The notes: generated by a model from the letters alone, not told the origin. Counted from the stretch's first letter, positions 19,597 to 31,122 are shown. The stretch: DNA of 64,000 nt from Candidatus Didemnitutus mandela (GCA_002591725.1 NJAL01000004.1:186046-250045); one strand, 5' to 3'. Made by a program: numbers and translations.

Positions 19597-20519
19597 ATGT
19601 TCGGAGACACTTACTCGCGTTGGTAGAAGAATTGCTCCGTTTGAAAGCAAACGGTGAACAAAACGTTGTTGTGACCGAAGCATCCCTCGCGAAGCTGCGT
19701 CGGGCGATCGCGCCTTCAACGGTCGTGCCAGAAGTGGCGGAGCCGCCATTGGCTCCCGAATCGACTGCGATTTTTTCCCCGCCGCTGGCTCCCGTTCCTA
19801 AGAAGCCCTTGCTAGTCACCTCGGCGGCTTCGTCGTTACCTTCTATTCCCGCAAAGGCTCCGGTGTTTATTTTGCCGGCGGGTGACAAGCGGGCACGTTG
19901 GGAGGCGTTGAAAGAAAAAGTGCTCGGCGATCCGGTGTGTCAGCAGCATGTACGTCCTAGAAAAAAGATGGTATTGGGTATGGGCAATTTCGATGCGCAA
20001 GTCTTCTTTTGCGGCGAGGCGCCGGGAGCGGAGGAGGAAATACAGGGTGAACCCTTTGTTGGGCCCGCTGGGCAATTACTCACCCGAATGATCCGGGGTA
20101 TGGGCTTAGAGCGGGAGGAAGTCTACATTGGCAACATCATGAACTGGCGGCCAGAAATGCCGATTGATTTCGGCGGTCTGCAATTTGGCAACCGCCCGCC
20201 GACACCTAAGGAAATGAATTATTGTTTGCCTTATCTAAAAGCGCAGTTGGAGATTGTACAACCGAAGTTGATCGTGGCACTGGGAGCGACGGCGGCCGGA
20301 GGCCTACTGGGGACGGAGAGCGTCCGAACTTTGGGAGAAATTCGCGGTAGATGGCATACTTTTGACGGATTACCTGTCATGGTGACGTATCACCCGTCAT
20401 ATATACTGCGTAACCAGAGCAACCGCTCGAAGCGTATGATATGGGAGGACTTGCTCAAGGTGATGGAACGTGCTGAGCTGCCCATCTCGGAAAAACAAAG
20501 GCGCTACTTTTTAACGTAA
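19593..20519 (+). CDS. Uracil-DNA glycosylase, family 4/5-like, with altered Fe-S ligands
   Basis: The enzyme removes uracil from DNA. The 308-residue protein starts at GTG 19593, overlapping the ribE stop. Residues 1-100 are a low-complexity Pro/Ala/Val-rich extension, as in many family-4 enzymes. The catalytic domain shows CGEAPGAEEEIQGEPFVGPA (motif A, about 140-159), GNIMNWRPEMP, FGNRPPTPKEMNYCLPYLKA, KLIVALGATAAGGLLG and VMVTYHPSYILRNQS (motif with the catalytic-loop His). Family-4 proteins carry four Cys for a 4Fe-4S cluster. Here I see only Cys116 of the first CxxC pair (the partner is His119), Trp185 where NIxKCRP is expected, and the Cys of NYCLPYL. I recall similar sequences from Verrucomicrobiota, so this may be a cluster-less or modified-cluster subgroup. 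Confidence 0.88.
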   Translation: MNVRRHLLALVEELLRLKANGEQNVVVTEASLAKLRRAIAPSTVVPEVAEPPLAPESTAIFSPPLAPVPKKPLLVTSAASSLPSIPAKAPVFILPAGDKRARWEALKEKVLGDPVCQQHVRPRKKMVLGMGNFDAQVFFCGEAPGAEEEIQGEPFVGPAGQLLTRMIRGMGLEREEVYIGNIMNWRPEMPIDFGGLQFGNRPPTPKEMNYCLPYLKAQLEIVQPKLIVALGATAAGGLLGTESVRTLGEIRGRWHTFDGLPVMVTYHPSYILRNQSNRSKRMIWEDLLKVMERAELPISEKQRRYFLT

Positions 20520-22645
20520 AACGGTCCTTCTGGGGCCTGATGCTTGTTTTCTGCTGCTGCGCCCGTTTTGAGGGCGGCAGAGAACAACTTAATATTCGAG
20601 TATCTCTAACTCCGGGCCAGCGCCCTCGCTACACAGCCTTATCACGTTCCGGAACTCCGTTTCCCGGACTCGCTTGGCAAAATGAATTATTCCAAATGTC
20701 CAAAGCTCCATTTCGGTCCGATGAGGGCTTTCTGGTCGGCTTTTGCCCACAAGACGATCAAGGTTACTAAAGTGGGCGACCATAAGCCAAGGGGGCAGGG
20801 GCATCGATTTCTCTCGACAGCTTTTCGCTTATGGCGGATCGAAACCCTTGTTTGTACCGATGAATATGGGCTTCGTAGGTCTCTGCGTGTACTATGGATG
20901 AACTGGCCGGGCTATCTTGATTAGATCTCTCGCATTCCAGAGAGCCAGTTACTTTCTGGTGCTGGCGAAGGACACGCATCCTGGCATGCTCGCGCACGCT
21001 CTGGCGATCAACATAAGGAGATTTGGGAACAAAGAAGGAGCTCCCTTCCTTCGAGGAGTTCTGAGGAACGTTCTGCTCCAAATGCGAAAAAACTAGACCA
21101 TCTGCGCACTGCTGGATGTCTCGAGGGTCAACGGTTCCTATCGCTTTATCCTGGCGCTGAACAAGAAAGCTGTGACCCAGGTAAAGGCCACGGTTTTTTG
21201 CCACGAGAGACCGAGGTCCTTCTTTATGGGTCTTTCTGTAAAGCTCTTATTACCAGCATGTTTTGCTCCGGTAGGATCGGGAACGGTTCGTTGGTGATAT
21301 TTCGGTCGGAGGTGTACGATCCCGATTTGCTGCTCGTTGAGTGCAGCAATAGCGAATGACTCTGGCGCCGGCTGATGAATCTCACGATGTTGCGGATGAA
21401 TTCCTTTTTCGACGAAAACCAGAAGGATTTTAGCCTGCTGCAACGTAATCTCTAGCTCAATGATTACAATGATCTTGAGGCCAATGATTATAACACACGC
21501 TACGAGCACGTGGGTTGAGCCAGTAGGTCAGTGTGAGTGGGGGATGGACAGGTACGGCTCCTCGAATTGCCCACGTCGGACGAAACCAACTATAACATTG
21601 TGGCATTTGGAACCTGGGGTCCGGCCACAGGGCTGCGGTGCCCAGCGTACTTGATCGATTTTATAATAAAAGTTGCACTGAATTCCCAATTTGGGGCGCG
21701 ATTGCCGGCCGGTTATATTTCATCCACGCGCATCGCGAATGTGCTGTTTAGACCGGTCTTTAGGCGCTTCGTGATCGAGTTCGACGGAATTACCTGAACG
21801 CATAGCCGGAGAATCCAACGGTTCAGGCGACGGCGTCAATCGGAGCGGTGGCGCGATGCAAAAGAGCTCGGCTCAGGCTGGACCGGATCTTGCAGTGCCT
21901 AGCATAATGCCGCGCCAGACCGATTCAGGTATGTTGTCGGAAGTTTCGAGAGAGTCGCTGGCTAGCCAACCGACAGGCGTCCAAGACCTGCGCGCTATGG
22001 TACTCTTAACGCTTCCCCTGACGGCAATGGTAGCCGTGTCTTATGTGGCTCGCTGAGCAATGGCGTCTACGATTTTTACTATCGACCAGGCTGAAATAAG
22101 ACACAATACAAGCCAGCGCTACGTTTTCTTCACGACTTTTCCTGCTCGCTAGCCTCGAAGGTGTTTTTGGCAGGCTTGTTATGGCGCGATGGGGTGGTCA
22201 CGGTTGCTTCGACACTGTTCGTACTGCTCGCTGGCAACATTTCACGACCTGCGTTTTAAGCAGGGTTGTCGCTGCTGGCTATGGGTTTTAATTTTAAGGG
22301 ACTTGCGTTCGGGGTGCTTTCCGTTTCCAATGCGAAGCACCTGATGCGTTTACTTTGTTCGTCCTGCCGATCTGATTCTCTTCTTGTCGAATTGGCGGCT
22401 CCGTGGTTGCAGCTAAAACGGGACTGCGGTGGTTTTGGCGAAGCGAGGCGCATGGTGGTGTGTGCTCGTCGTCCACAAAATTGTGATAACCGGGACTGCT
22501 TGCGCCGATAAACATGATATTTAGCACACAAGCCTGTGCTCTATATCTATAACATCTATACACTCCTTGGTCAGAACATTAGTTGAGAGATGAAAAATCG
22601 ATTGTTGGCCTGATGGTACAAAGCGACTCGGATGCATAAAGATAT
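20520..22645. other. 2.1 kb of debris upstream of the opgH remnant
   Basis: There is no readable conserved frame. Because a piece of the OpgH C-terminus follows on the plus strand, part of this stretch is probably the rest of that gene, but I could not align it with confidence. A plus-strand island at about 21900-22055 (QDLRAMVLLTLPLTAMVAVS) looks like a membrane segment. Confidence 0.4.
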
Positions 22646-22906
22646 ATGCTGTTCGGCGTTGTTTTTTGGAGCTTACTTATGTTGTGGTTCTATGTGGTGG
22701 GCGCCATTTTTATCTGGTGGTTCAGCCCTGTTCTTCTAGGATTGCTGATTTCCATTCCGATCTCGGCCTTTTTGAAAAAAGCGAGTATAAGCCAGCGAGC
22801 GAAGAAAGAACGGGGTTTTCTGACGTCCGATGAGACGGCGCCCCAGAATATGTTCATCTTTCGACAGCTTGCGGATGAAGGTTGGCGGCAGCGAGGCTTC
22901 CTTTGA
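22646..22906 (+). pseudogene. opgH: Remnant of glucans biosynthesis glucosyltransferase OpgH/MdoH (C-terminal membrane end)
   Basis: OpgH builds the beta-1,2-glucan backbone of osmoregulated periplasmic glucans in the inner membrane. The 86-codon frame carries IFIWWFSPVLLGLLISIPIS followed by KKASISQRAKKERGFLTSDE and TAPQ. This matches the last transmembrane helix and the SRxSxGxxAxxxGLFLxPEExxPP tail of the family. The large glycosyltransferase domain that should precede it is not recognisable, and the sequence stops before the normal cytosolic tail. It is a truncated, dead gene. Confidence 0.65.
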
Positions 22907-23242
22907 TTTCGGTGAATTGCAGGGATGGAGTGTCTGCTAGATAACATTCATCAATTCTCGGGGGAAAGTGCCGTTGTCATCCTGCGACATCGAATAAAGG
23001 TTTCCAATGGTCTGGGGGGGCCGAAAAGCGCGGGGAACATGAATCAGGTCATCAAGGAAAACGAAAAATCGATCTGCTCCAGCGCATTCGTTGGTGGAGG
23101 GGATGAAGTTTCCGCGAGGTGAAGGAGAGGAAGCTATATTGTTTAGCGTCCAGTTTAATGGTGCCTTGCACGCATCATGAAATTAAGATATGATGATATT
23201 ATCCTTGTCTCCCCCCTCGCTAATCTACTTTGTTCCTCGATT
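22907..23242. other. Gap between opgH remnant and metK
   Basis: There is no gene. I looked for an S-adenosylhomocysteine or S-adenosylmethionine riboswitch before metK and saw no matching core. The metK promoter must lie here, but no convincing -35/-10 pair stands out. Confidence 0.4.
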
Positions 23243-24415
23243 ATGGCTAACTCTTTTGTCTTTTCTTCCGAGTCGGTTGGCGAAGGACACCCTGATAAAG
23301 TTGCTGACATAATCTCAGACAGCGTGTTGGATGCCTGTCTCGCTCAGGACAAATATAGCCGAGTTGCCTGCGAGACAATGGTCAAATCAAACGTTGTGAT
23401 CGTCGCTGGCGAAATTACGACGCGCGCAAAACTCGATCACGAGGCGATCATTCGCAGCGCTATTCGCGACATCGGCTACGTCAACAAAGACGACATCTTC
23501 CACGCTGATACCGTTTTTATCAACAACTACCTGACGCCGCAATCGCTCGACATCGCACAAGGCGTAGATAAAAAGAAAGCCAAAGGCAAGAAGATTACAG
23601 AGCAGGGGGCGGGTGATCAAGGCATCATGTTCGGTTACGCGTGCAACGAGACTCCTGAACTTATGCCGACATCGATTATGTTTGCTCATCGCCTTGGTCG
23701 CGAGCTCACTTCCATTCGCAAATCCGGAAAAGTAAACTGGCTCCGTCCGGACGCGAAATCGCAGGTGTCGGTTCGCTACGAGAACGACAAACCAATCGAA
23801 GTTGTAAACGTCGTCATCTCGACGCAACACACTGAAGATGTCGACCACGCAACGATCGAAAAATATCTTATCGAAAACGTTATCAAGAAGGTATTCCCAG
23901 CGAACATGCTGAATAAGAAAACGGAATATCTGATCAATCCGACCGGCCGCTTTGTCATCGGTGGTCCCCAAGCCGACTCTGGCCTGACCGGCCGCAAGGT
24001 TATTGTCGACACCTACGGCGGCTGGGGCCGTCATGGTGGTGGTGCGTTTTCTGGGAAAGACCCTTCAAAAGTCGATCGTTCGGCCGCCTATATGGGACGC
24101 TGGGTTGCGAAGAACATTGTTACTGCCGGCCTCGCAACGCACACCGAAATCCAGTTCGCCTACGCCATTGGTCACCCACAGCCTGTATCGATGCACGTAG
24201 AGACATTTGGCACCGCCAAACCCGGTGTTTCCGACGAGCAGATCACGGAAGCCGTGCGCAAGGTTTTCAGCTTCAAGCCGGCCGACATCGTTTCACAGCT
24301 CAATCTGTTGCGTCCGATTTACCGTCAGACCACAAACTACGGCCACTTCGGGAAAAAGGGTTTGTCTTGGGAAGTCGCCAATAAGGCCGCTGCTTTGGGC
24401 GCTGCGATCAAATAA
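23243..24415 (+). CDS. metK: S-adenosylmethionine synthetase
   Basis: MetK makes S-adenosylmethionine from methionine and ATP. The 390-residue protein begins [20 protein letters not shown] with the catalytic His of GEGHPDK. It has [20 protein letters not shown] (active-site loop), [20 protein letters not shown], and [20 protein letters not shown] with the P-loop-like GGGAFSGKD. The ATG at 23243 is chosen because the family N-terminus starts there; the frame upstream (from 23177) has no family similarity. Only 15 bp separate it from ahcY, so they form a methyl-cycle operon. Confidence 0.98.
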   Translation: MANSFVFSSESVGEGHPDKVADIISDSVLDACLAQDKYSRVACETMVKSNVVIVAGEITTRAKLDHEAIIRSAIRDIGYVNKDDIFHADTVFINNYLTPQSLDIAQGVDKKKAKGKKITEQGAGDQGIMFGYACNETPELMPTSIMFAHRLGRELTSIRKSGKVNWLRPDAKSQVSVRYENDKPIEVVNVVISTQHTEDVDHATIEKYLIENVIKKVFPANMLNKKTEYLINPTGRFVIGGPQADSGLTGRKVIVDTYGGWGRHGGGAFSGKDPSKVDRSAAYMGRWVAKNIVTAGLATHTEIQFAYAIGHPQPVSMHVETFGTAKPGVSDEQITEAVRKVFSFKPADIVSQLNLLRPIYRQTTNYGHFGKKGLSWEVANKAAALGAAIK

Positions 24416-24430
24416 CTAAAACTGTAAGCC

Positions 24431-25858
24431 ATGGCTAAAGCAAAAAAAACATCTTCCAAAGACTACCAAGTCAAAGATATCGGTTTCGCCGGTTGGGGCC
24501 GCAAGGAAATCTCCATTTCCGAGCACGAAATGCCCGGTCTGATGTCGGTCCGCAAAAAAATTGGTCCGAAGAAACCGCTCAAGGGCGTGCGCATTACCGG
24601 CTCATTGCACATGACGGTCCAAGCAGCGGTCTTAATCGAAACGCTGGTTGAACTCGGCGCCTCCGTGCGCTGGGCTTCGTGCAACATCTTCTCGACGCAG
24701 GATCACGCGGCTTCTGCAATCGCGGCGGCTGGAGTGCCCGTTTTTGCCTGGAAGGGGGAGACGCTCGAGGAGTATTGGGAGCTTACTTGGAAGGCTCTCA
24801 GCCACCCGGACGGCATGGGTCCCGAGCTCGTTGTTGACGATGGTGGCGACGTGACGTTGCTTCTCCACAAAGGCTACGAAATGGAACAGGGGAGCAATTG
24901 GGTGAACTCGCCTTCCAGTTCACATGAAGAGCAGGTGATCAAGAAACTCCTAAAAAAAATCGCGAAAACACAGAAGGGGATTTTTGCGGCGATAGTGCAG
25001 GGTTGGCGCGGTGTGTCCGAAGAAACGACGACAGGCGTGCACCGCCTTTATAAGCTTTATGAGCAAGGCAAGTTACTCGTCCCTGCTATCAATGTGAACG
25101 ACTCGGTCACTAAGTCGAAATTTGACAATCTCTACGGTTGCCGCGAATCGCTCGCTGACGGCCTTAAGCGCGCTACCGATGTGATGATTGCTGGTAAGAC
25201 TGCTTGTGTTTGCGGCTACGGCGACGTGGGAAAAGGTTCTGCGCACTCGCTCAGGGGTTTCGGTGCTCGCGTCATCGTGACCGAGATCGATCCGATCAAC
25301 GCCTTGCAAGCCGCGATGGAAGGCTTCGAAGTTAACACTGTCGAATCGACGCTCGGCGCCGCCGATATCTATGTGACGACGACGGGCAATCGTGACATCA
25401 TCACGCTTGAGCATATGTTCAAGATGAAGGACCAAGCGATCGTTTGTAACATCGGCCATTTCGACAACGAGATTCAAGTCAGTCGCCTTTACGAGGCGAA
25501 GGGAGTGAAGCGCATCAATATCAAGCCACAGTATGACCAGTTCGTGCTGCCGAGCGGCCGCAGTATTTACCTGCTCGCGGAAGGCCGGCTTGTGAACCTC
25601 GGCTGTGCCACGGGTCACCCATCGTTCGTGATGTCGAACAGCTTTACCAACCAGACGCTCGCACAGATCGATCTCTGGAAGAACAAGGACGTCTATAAGG
25701 TGGGCGTTTATCACTTGCCGAAGCATTTCGACGAAGAGGTTGCCCGGCTGCACCTCGAAAAAATTGGCGCCAAGCTAACAAAGCTCTCGAAGTCCCAAGC
25801 CGATTACCTCGGGATTCCCGTCGGAGGTCCCTACAAGCCAGAACATTATCGTTACTAA
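24431..25858 (+). CDS. ahcY: Adenosylhomocysteinase
   Basis: AhcY hydrolyses S-adenosylhomocysteine to adenosine and homocysteine using bound NAD, relieving inhibition of methyltransferases. The 475-residue protein shows [18 protein letters not shown] and [15 protein letters not shown] near the N-terminus, [20 protein letters not shown] (substrate/NAD loop), and the NAD-binding GxGxxG in [20 protein letters not shown]. It ends [11 protein letters not shown] with the conserved C-terminal Lys/Tyr that reach the neighbouring subunit. Start ATG at 24431, 15 bp after metK. A hairpin with a T-rich tail follows the stop. Confidence 0.98.
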   Translation: MAKAKKTSSKDYQVKDIGFAGWGRKEISISEHEMPGLMSVRKKIGPKKPLKGVRITGSLHMTVQAAVLIETLVELGASVRWASCNIFSTQDHAASAIAAAGVPVFAWKGETLEEYWELTWKALSHPDGMGPELVVDDGGDVTLLLHKGYEMEQGSNWVNSPSSSHEEQVIKKLLKKIAKTQKGIFAAIVQGWRGVSEETTTGVHRLYKLYEQGKLLVPAINVNDSVTKSKFDNLYGCRESLADGLKRATDVMIAGKTACVCGYGDVGKGSAHSLRGFGARVIVTEIDPINALQAAMEGFEVNTVESTLGAADIYVTTTGNRDIITLEHMFKMKDQAIVCNIGHFDNEIQVSRLYEAKGVKRINIKPQYDQFVLPSGRSIYLLAEGRLVNLGCATGHPSFVMSNSFTNQTLAQIDLWKNKDVYKVGVYHLPKHFDEEVARLHLEKIGAKLTKLSKSQADYLGIPVGGPYKPEHYRY

Positions 25859-25870
25859 GTTAGCTACCAC

Positions 25871-25897
25871 GCCACTGAGAAATTCGTGGCATTTTTA
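25871..25897 (+). terminator. Candidate intrinsic terminator after ahcY
   Basis: A gccac/gtggc stem (25871-25875 with 25886-25890) encloses a 10-base loop and is followed at once by atttttat. It lies 12 bp after the ahcY stop. The stem is short, so strength is uncertain. Confidence 0.5.
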
Positions 25898-25898
25898 T

Positions 25899-27194
25899 AT
25901 TCCCTTTCTATTCTATTCTATTCTTATCCTCACTTCCCAGCCAACCTTATTTAGGGAGTTGGCAATAAACTGAAATTGATAGAGAAGCTTTTCCGGTCGG
26001 GTAAGCAGCTGTACAGCCGCCACGAGCATCGCCTCCATACGCAGTCCAGAGCGGGTGGTTGGAACTGCGACAGGTGCCGGGATTTTGACGAATACACGGT
26101 CGTGCTCAGAAGGGCGCTCTGGCTGGAAATCCAAACCCGGTGTCCTCACGGCCCGTGCCCGGTCAAGCTTCCCACACACCGAAGGGCGAGTCGGTGCTTT
26201 ACTCGACGCCCCATGCCGACAGTGCATGGCAGTATCGCCATTTTCCTGTAGGTCTTTCCTCCCGACACGGTGCACCGCTATGCATGAGGGACAGCCTCAG
26301 ACACTTACTAGGTTGTAAATCTTTCCGTGCTTCACGACGCGGAGTTTTTATCTGAAAAATTGTGACAGCTTTGCCGACGTGAATAACTTGCCCCTTAGGT
26401 CAATCGACGGTGATGGCGTTTTTTGTCATGATCACGCGATCGATTCACAAATGATGTTCGCAATGTGTGCGGATCACGAAGAGGATGGCTTTGGCTGCTA
26501 TGGGCGGGTTTGCTCAGCAAATTATGGGATTCTCGCCCGGCGTCCGCATTCGAAACTGGTGTTTTTTGTCCAGTATAAGCGATTCCTGGTGGTGAATCAG
26601 CGCGCATCTGACTTTCGTCCGCTGCTGTTTTCCGAAAGACGCCTTAATCTTCCTTAATCTTTCTTATGAAGCGGACGGCCGGTCAGGAAATCGATTCCAA
26701 GAAAACGGAAGATTTTGTTTGTAGCCCGTTGCTGTTTTGGCTTTCCCCAATAATGGAGCTAGAGTCTGACGCTTTAAAAAACAGAAAGCACGAGTTTGCG
26801 AGCCGTGATCGTGGTGACCATGCTGTAGGGCGAACTTGCTGAACATATTTTGCAATAGGTCTAATTGCTACGATGCTGGTATGTGCGCGCAGCTCGGAGA
26901 TAGTCCAATCTTCCTCGCCGAGTACGTTGAACCGAAACCCGTGTTCGTTGCTGCCGAACGCATAGAACTTACTTATAAGCATCTTGATAAATGTGAATTT
27001 TCCGCAGTGGGTTTTTAGGACGAAACTGAGGAGGCTTAGGAGGACAGCATTGTCCCCTTCTGGACGATGGTGACTTTTAGCAGTAGATAAGGAGATCCGA
27101 TCCGGTCATTCATTTGACTGAGTTGACGGGAAGCTGCACCGCAAATCCTATCCGTGTATCAATTTTTGCTGCCGCCGGTGGAAGCTGTTGAGAC
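25899..27194. other. 1.3 kb of debris between ahcY and the dead amidohydrolase
   Basis: No gene is identified. A minus-strand island at about 26700-26990 (contains HGFRFNVLGEEDWTISELRA) is coding-like but I do not recognise it. Short tandem duplications occur at 25906-25920 (ttcta x3) and 26642-26661 (ccttaatctt x2). Confidence 0.45.
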
Positions 27195-28323
27195 ATGAAA
27201 CATGTGTTGCTTTTTTTGCACCTCTTTTTTACTTATGATCGTGGGTCAGCTCTTCCCAGAGAGACCGGCGGTGTTGTTGTTTGCGCCCGGCGCGTGTTTT
27301 TGAGAGGAGAGATTTTATACGATAACTGAAGTCTGTTGGTTTGCGATGGCCAAACCGCCGTCGGCGGCTTGGAAGAGGAGATCGCGGCAACGATCGATTT
27401 GTTGGTCATTGACTTTACTAGGGTGGCTCTTCCCACTAGTTTATATCGAGGTGCGTTCGAACGTGTTGCTGCATCTTTACAAAACGCCTTCGAATGGCCA
27501 GGTGGTGCACGACTCGGAGACGCTCTGCATGGTGCGCGCGACCAGCCTCCTGCGTACCACTCTGTTGGCGGATTTTGCTACCCTTTGCGATCTGGGCACA
27601 GAGAAAGCCGGCTGGCTCGATGTCGGTTTAAAGCAGGCGGTTGAGCAGGGAATTATTCTCTTGCCCGTGCATGATCATGGCGGCAGGGAGCTGCGGACTC
27701 AAAGACTACGAGGCTGACTGGGTCCTATCCCAGGGCACGTTGGAGTTGTACGGGCACGATACGCTGATCCGGGAAGTTTGCAATCAGATCGACCACAAGA
27801 GGGGTTTAGTGAAGGTTTACATCGATTTTCGTTGGGGGACCACACGGCTAGGCTGAGCAGGCTTTTTGTTAGAGAAGTTGAAATTGGCTGTGGAAACGGT
27901 GTGCAGCAACGGTCGTCCGGCGGGGGCTGTCCACATGGTGATGCGCAAGGGCATGTGGGGCTGTGGGGCTTGCCCGCTGGAGTGTAAATGATCGAGCATG
28001 GACGCTGTATTGATTCCCCACGCTGGCGGTGACGGGTTCGCGTGCCGGAGCGAGAGAAGCATTTCAGGCGGCGCTGGCGATAGTTGCGGCTATTTGCAGT
28101 GGCAGCAATGTGGGTATTTTTGCGCATGGAAACAATGCCGCGAGCTCGAGGCAATGGTCGACTTCGGGATGAAACTGATCAAAGTATTGTGCGCTACGGC
28201 CTCTATCGAGAGGTCCGGCTCTTCCACTTTTGAAGAAAAAATTGGCCGCGTCCTTCCTGGCTTGGAAGCCCATCTCATCGCTATCGGTGGTGATCCGACT
28301 ACCATGGTAGTCGGCATCGATTG
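27195..28323 (+). pseudogene. Dead imidazolonepropionase-like amidohydrolase (prolidase-type)
   Basis: A full-length decayed gene is readable across frames from the ATG at 27195. The pieces are a hydrophobic leader, LPLVYIEVRSNVLLHLYKTP (the metal-binding HxH region decayed to RSN), VRATSLLRTTLLADFATLCD, LGTEKAGWLDVGLKQAVEQG, later DPGSLQSD-type fragments, ARGNGRLRDE in one frame with MVDFGMKLIKVLCATASI in another, and TFEEKIGRVLPGLEAHLIAI with GGDPTT. Order and spacing match the amidohydrolase family that includes Xaa-Pro dipeptidases. The stop at about 28323 is at the natural end. There are several frameshifts and stops. Confidence 0.85.
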
Positions 28324-28499
28324 AGCGAATGCTCTTTGGTGGTTAAAGTTGGCGTTGTCTACAAACGGCCATAAGCACTAGGTTAAAGAACGGTCAAGCG
28401 GATCGGCGAGTTTGTGAAGCTCTATCGCTGAGCTGGCTCGCAGATCGAATTGAAACCGATCTGATAGAATGATTGATTACGTTTTGGTGGTGGTGGTTT

Positions 28500-28911
28500 T
28501 TAGACCGTAACCATTTGATGGCGGTTGCGCAGTAGCCGTTCTGCGGCGAGTTCGAGAACGATGCTGCGGGTCTGGTCTTTTGCTCTGGTCTTTAGGGCAT
28601 CGGTTGTTGGGAGAGAAAATGGGATCAACTGAAGTTCTTTGGTTTGTCCATCGATACTCAAGAGGAGGTCGTTGGCCAGGCGTTTGACGTAGGCTTCCTG
28701 TTCGTTCGGGAAAAGGGCTATCATTTCGCCGCTGTCAATGCCGGCCAGCACGAAAAAACGACGCTAACACCTGAAACAAGGATCAGGCGCAACGCCATCC
28801 GTTTTATCTCCAGCGAGACGGTGGTGGCTTTGAAATATTCGTCTGGCTGGTCTAAAAAACGAGTGTCGATAGCAACAGAAGGAGAATGCGCCGACGACGG
28901 TCTCGGACCAC
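28500..28911 (-). pseudogene. Dead gene for a HupE/nickel-transporter-associated N-terminal domain protein
   Basis: Three frames in series give RRILLLLLSTLVF (signal-like), then DQPDEYFKATTVSLEIKRMA and LRLILVSGVSV, then LAGIDSGEMIALFPNEQEAY, VKRLANDLLLSIDGQTKELQ and LRNRHQMVTV. This follows the pattern AHRLDEYLQAT...TPGV...ID.NGDG.IS..E...Y...L..DL.V.LDG found at the start of some HupE/UreJ-like and nickel/cobalt transport proteins. The membrane part is not recognisable downstream. Family assignment rests on pattern memory; decay is plain from the frame changes. Confidence 0.5.
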
Positions 28912-30285
28912 TTTACTGGATCGTAAACGTGATTCCGCAGTCCCCAGTACGATTGGCGGTAGACCCGTGTGGATATGTGTTGCGATAAATTGTCGCCGAT
29001 TTTCTGACGAAAACTCTGATAAACAGCTTCAGCTGTTGGATGCGGTAGTAAGCGTTCCTGTTTTCCCCGGGTTCGTGTTGTCCATTCCAGGGGAATAGAC
29101 GTTATTGAGGCCGGCTTTGGCTTCGTCCAGACGGGCGCTAGTGTAGGCTGGATTGATACAACGGCCGGACTCTGGTCTATTCCGAAATGACGTTCATCAG
29201 CAGACGGTTTGGTGCTCATTTATGGCGGATGCCTTCAGCTCCTTTGGTACGATGGGTTTCCCAGCGTGGCTAGGACCCAGCACCAGATTGCTGATTTATA
29301 TAGTCCAAATAGCCTGTTTATGCCGTTTCTCGACATAAGTATTGAGCAAAGCGAAAGCTTTCTGCTTTTCTTGGTAAGCGCCTCCGCACGGGATTGCCGT
29401 GAAACATATAGGTGGCTGGCTGGGTGTCTGTGAAAGTGGGTGCAAGTGCGCCATAGTTGGCGGCGATCACGATATTTAGCCTGAAATGACAACTTCTGAA
29501 TTGTACCAACCAAAGCGCTGTACAACTTGGCGCCAAGAAAATGCCGAAGACGAGACATAAACGTCGGGGCCAGAGGGAAATGAAAATGATATACCGGCGT
29601 TCGCAAGAGCTATGGTTGAATACCATGGTTCGATGACATCCTTGTCCTTGTAGTCTTTCGCACTGAGGAGCACTTGCAACAGGTCCATCGGCAACTGCAC
29701 GTTGTTCGGTATTTAGGTTTCCGAATAGGTTTCCGAATGGGAAACGAGGCGAGACACACTCATTATTGACTGGAAAATTTGGCCAGACAGCTTGATAATT
29801 ATTATTCGCTAACGAAGCTGTTGTTGTGACCTATATCTGGTCTGCGCTTGGCAGGAGCGCTTATCGTTGTTAGGATCGTTCGCTGCAGCCTTGAAGCTTT
29901 CTTATATGCCGTCATGTCCAACTATTTTATCCGCGGTCCATTGCTGGGGCCGGTTTTTTTGAAGTGGGCCACGGTTGCGTTCTTTTGTTCGGTAAAAGGG
30001 AACTGGGTAGGGCTTGGTCGAGCGATTCGAAGAACACGTCTGCTGCGGTTGCGATTATCTAGGTTTTGTTTGGCCGGAGCAGCTTGAAGGGGAAGGGCGA
30101 GGGCGGAAACAGAAAAAGAAAAGGGAAAAGCTATGGTGATGAATTGATGAACAGTCTTTTGAACATTTCCGTCTTAGGAGCGGTAGCAAAGCGGAAACCA
30201 TTACTTGGTTGGGATCTACACGACTATTTCCGATGCTGCTCCCTAACCAAGATTGTGGTATTTTGGCGAAAAATTGCCCAAACAC
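28912..30285. other. 1.4 kb of debris before the tRNA
   Basis: No gene is identified. A minus-strand island at 29540-29700 (MDLLQVLLSAKDYKDKDVIE) is coding-like. A 12-bp perfect tandem duplication sits at 29715-29738. Confidence 0.45.
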
Positions 30286-30379
30286 TGGCGGAGAGAGGGG
30301 GATTCGAACCCGCCGGTAGGGGCTTTACTCCTACAACGCTTTAGCAAAGCGCCGCTTTCGACCACTCAGCCATCTCTCC
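30286..30379 (-). tRNA. tRNA-Ser (anticodon GCU)
   Basis: On the minus strand the gene runs from ggagaga (30379 down) to tctctcc plus discriminator G and an encoded CCA (30288-30286), giving a perfect 7-bp acceptor stem. The anticodon stem-loop ctttGCTaaag-type (flanked cgctttgctaaagcg) reads GCU, for AGC/AGU serine codons. A long variable arm and the T-loop ggttcgaatcc are present, as expected for a type II tRNA. It is intact in the middle of eroded DNA and so is clearly under selection. Confidence 0.97.
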
Positions 30380-30426
30380 TCAACAGTACTCAAACGCTCT
30401 CGCCAGGCGAGTGCAAGGTGTTTCCC

Positions 30427-31013
30427 CTAGTTCTTTCTCAGGCAGTTTTTTGGTTTGAGCACTCCGATGTAGGGCCAAATTTCGATAGATTTCATTGAAA
30501 TCGAGCCAAGTAGCTGGCCACAAATTTGCTGGGTATCTTGAAACCCACATATTCGGTATCGAACGGTACAGCGCGTTGGATTTTTTTGTCGAGGAGGACG
30601 CAGATTTTTCCGGACGCGGCTTTTTTGGCGAGCAGTAGCTCGCGGACGGCGGACAGGATGTTACCGATGTTGAGGATGCCGATCGGCGGGCAGCACGTAG
30701 TTCCTTTGCGGTGTGAGTTTGAGATTGCCAACCATAACGACGGGTCCGTCGGCGGCCTTCGTGTCAGTGTAATAGCTGGAAGCACGGATGCAATCGAGTT
30801 GGATTGGGCCCACGAAGCTGTCGAAGCAGGTCTCTGCGGCAAGTACAACAGCTCCGCTGACAGTGGCTATCATGGTAAAAGTGTTAGTGTTGGCCGCGGT
30901 AGTCGTAATTGATGTTTTCGCTGGGCATCCGCTATGCGCTGTTTGATCGCGGTTTCACTGATCAGTACGTGATCGAGGTGTTTGAGTTCGGAAAATGGAG
31001 ACTTCGCGGCCAT
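30427..31013 (-). pseudogene. hpt: Dead hypoxanthine phosphoribosyltransferase
   Basis: Hpt salvages hypoxanthine and guanine. Reading from ATG 31013 gives ELKHLDHVLISETAIKQRIA, then in another frame TVSGAVVLAAETCF and GPIQLDCIRASSYYTD. Later pieces are LSAVRELLLAKKAASGKICV, LLDKKIQRAVPFDTEYVGFK and IPSKFV, then DFNEIYRNLA and IGVLKPK before a stop at 30427. These are in family order with the normal total length of about 190 residues. The central VDDIxDTG PRPP-binding loop is lost to frame breaks. It is divergent from the ABC gene at 31123. Confidence 0.9.
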
Positions 31014-31122
31014 GCTCGACTAAAGGGAATTCCGCTGAAATTGGCAGTTTGTTACGCTAGAGATAGAATTTTTGTTTGACTCTGCGCGGCCAGGACGGTT
31101 GTATCTAAACCAGGCAGCCCAA

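Noticed and set aside
22907-23242. SAM or SAH riboswitch before metK
   Set aside because: No conserved core or pairing pattern of the known classes was visible; metK-ahcY spacing (15 bp) also leaves no room for one between the genes.
23387-24034. Long minus-strand open frame (215 codons) opposite metK
   Set aside because: Shadow of metK codon bias; no recognisable protein features.
25073-25753. Long minus-strand open frame (226 codons) opposite ahcY
   Set aside because: Shadow of ahcY; no similarity and no ribosome site.
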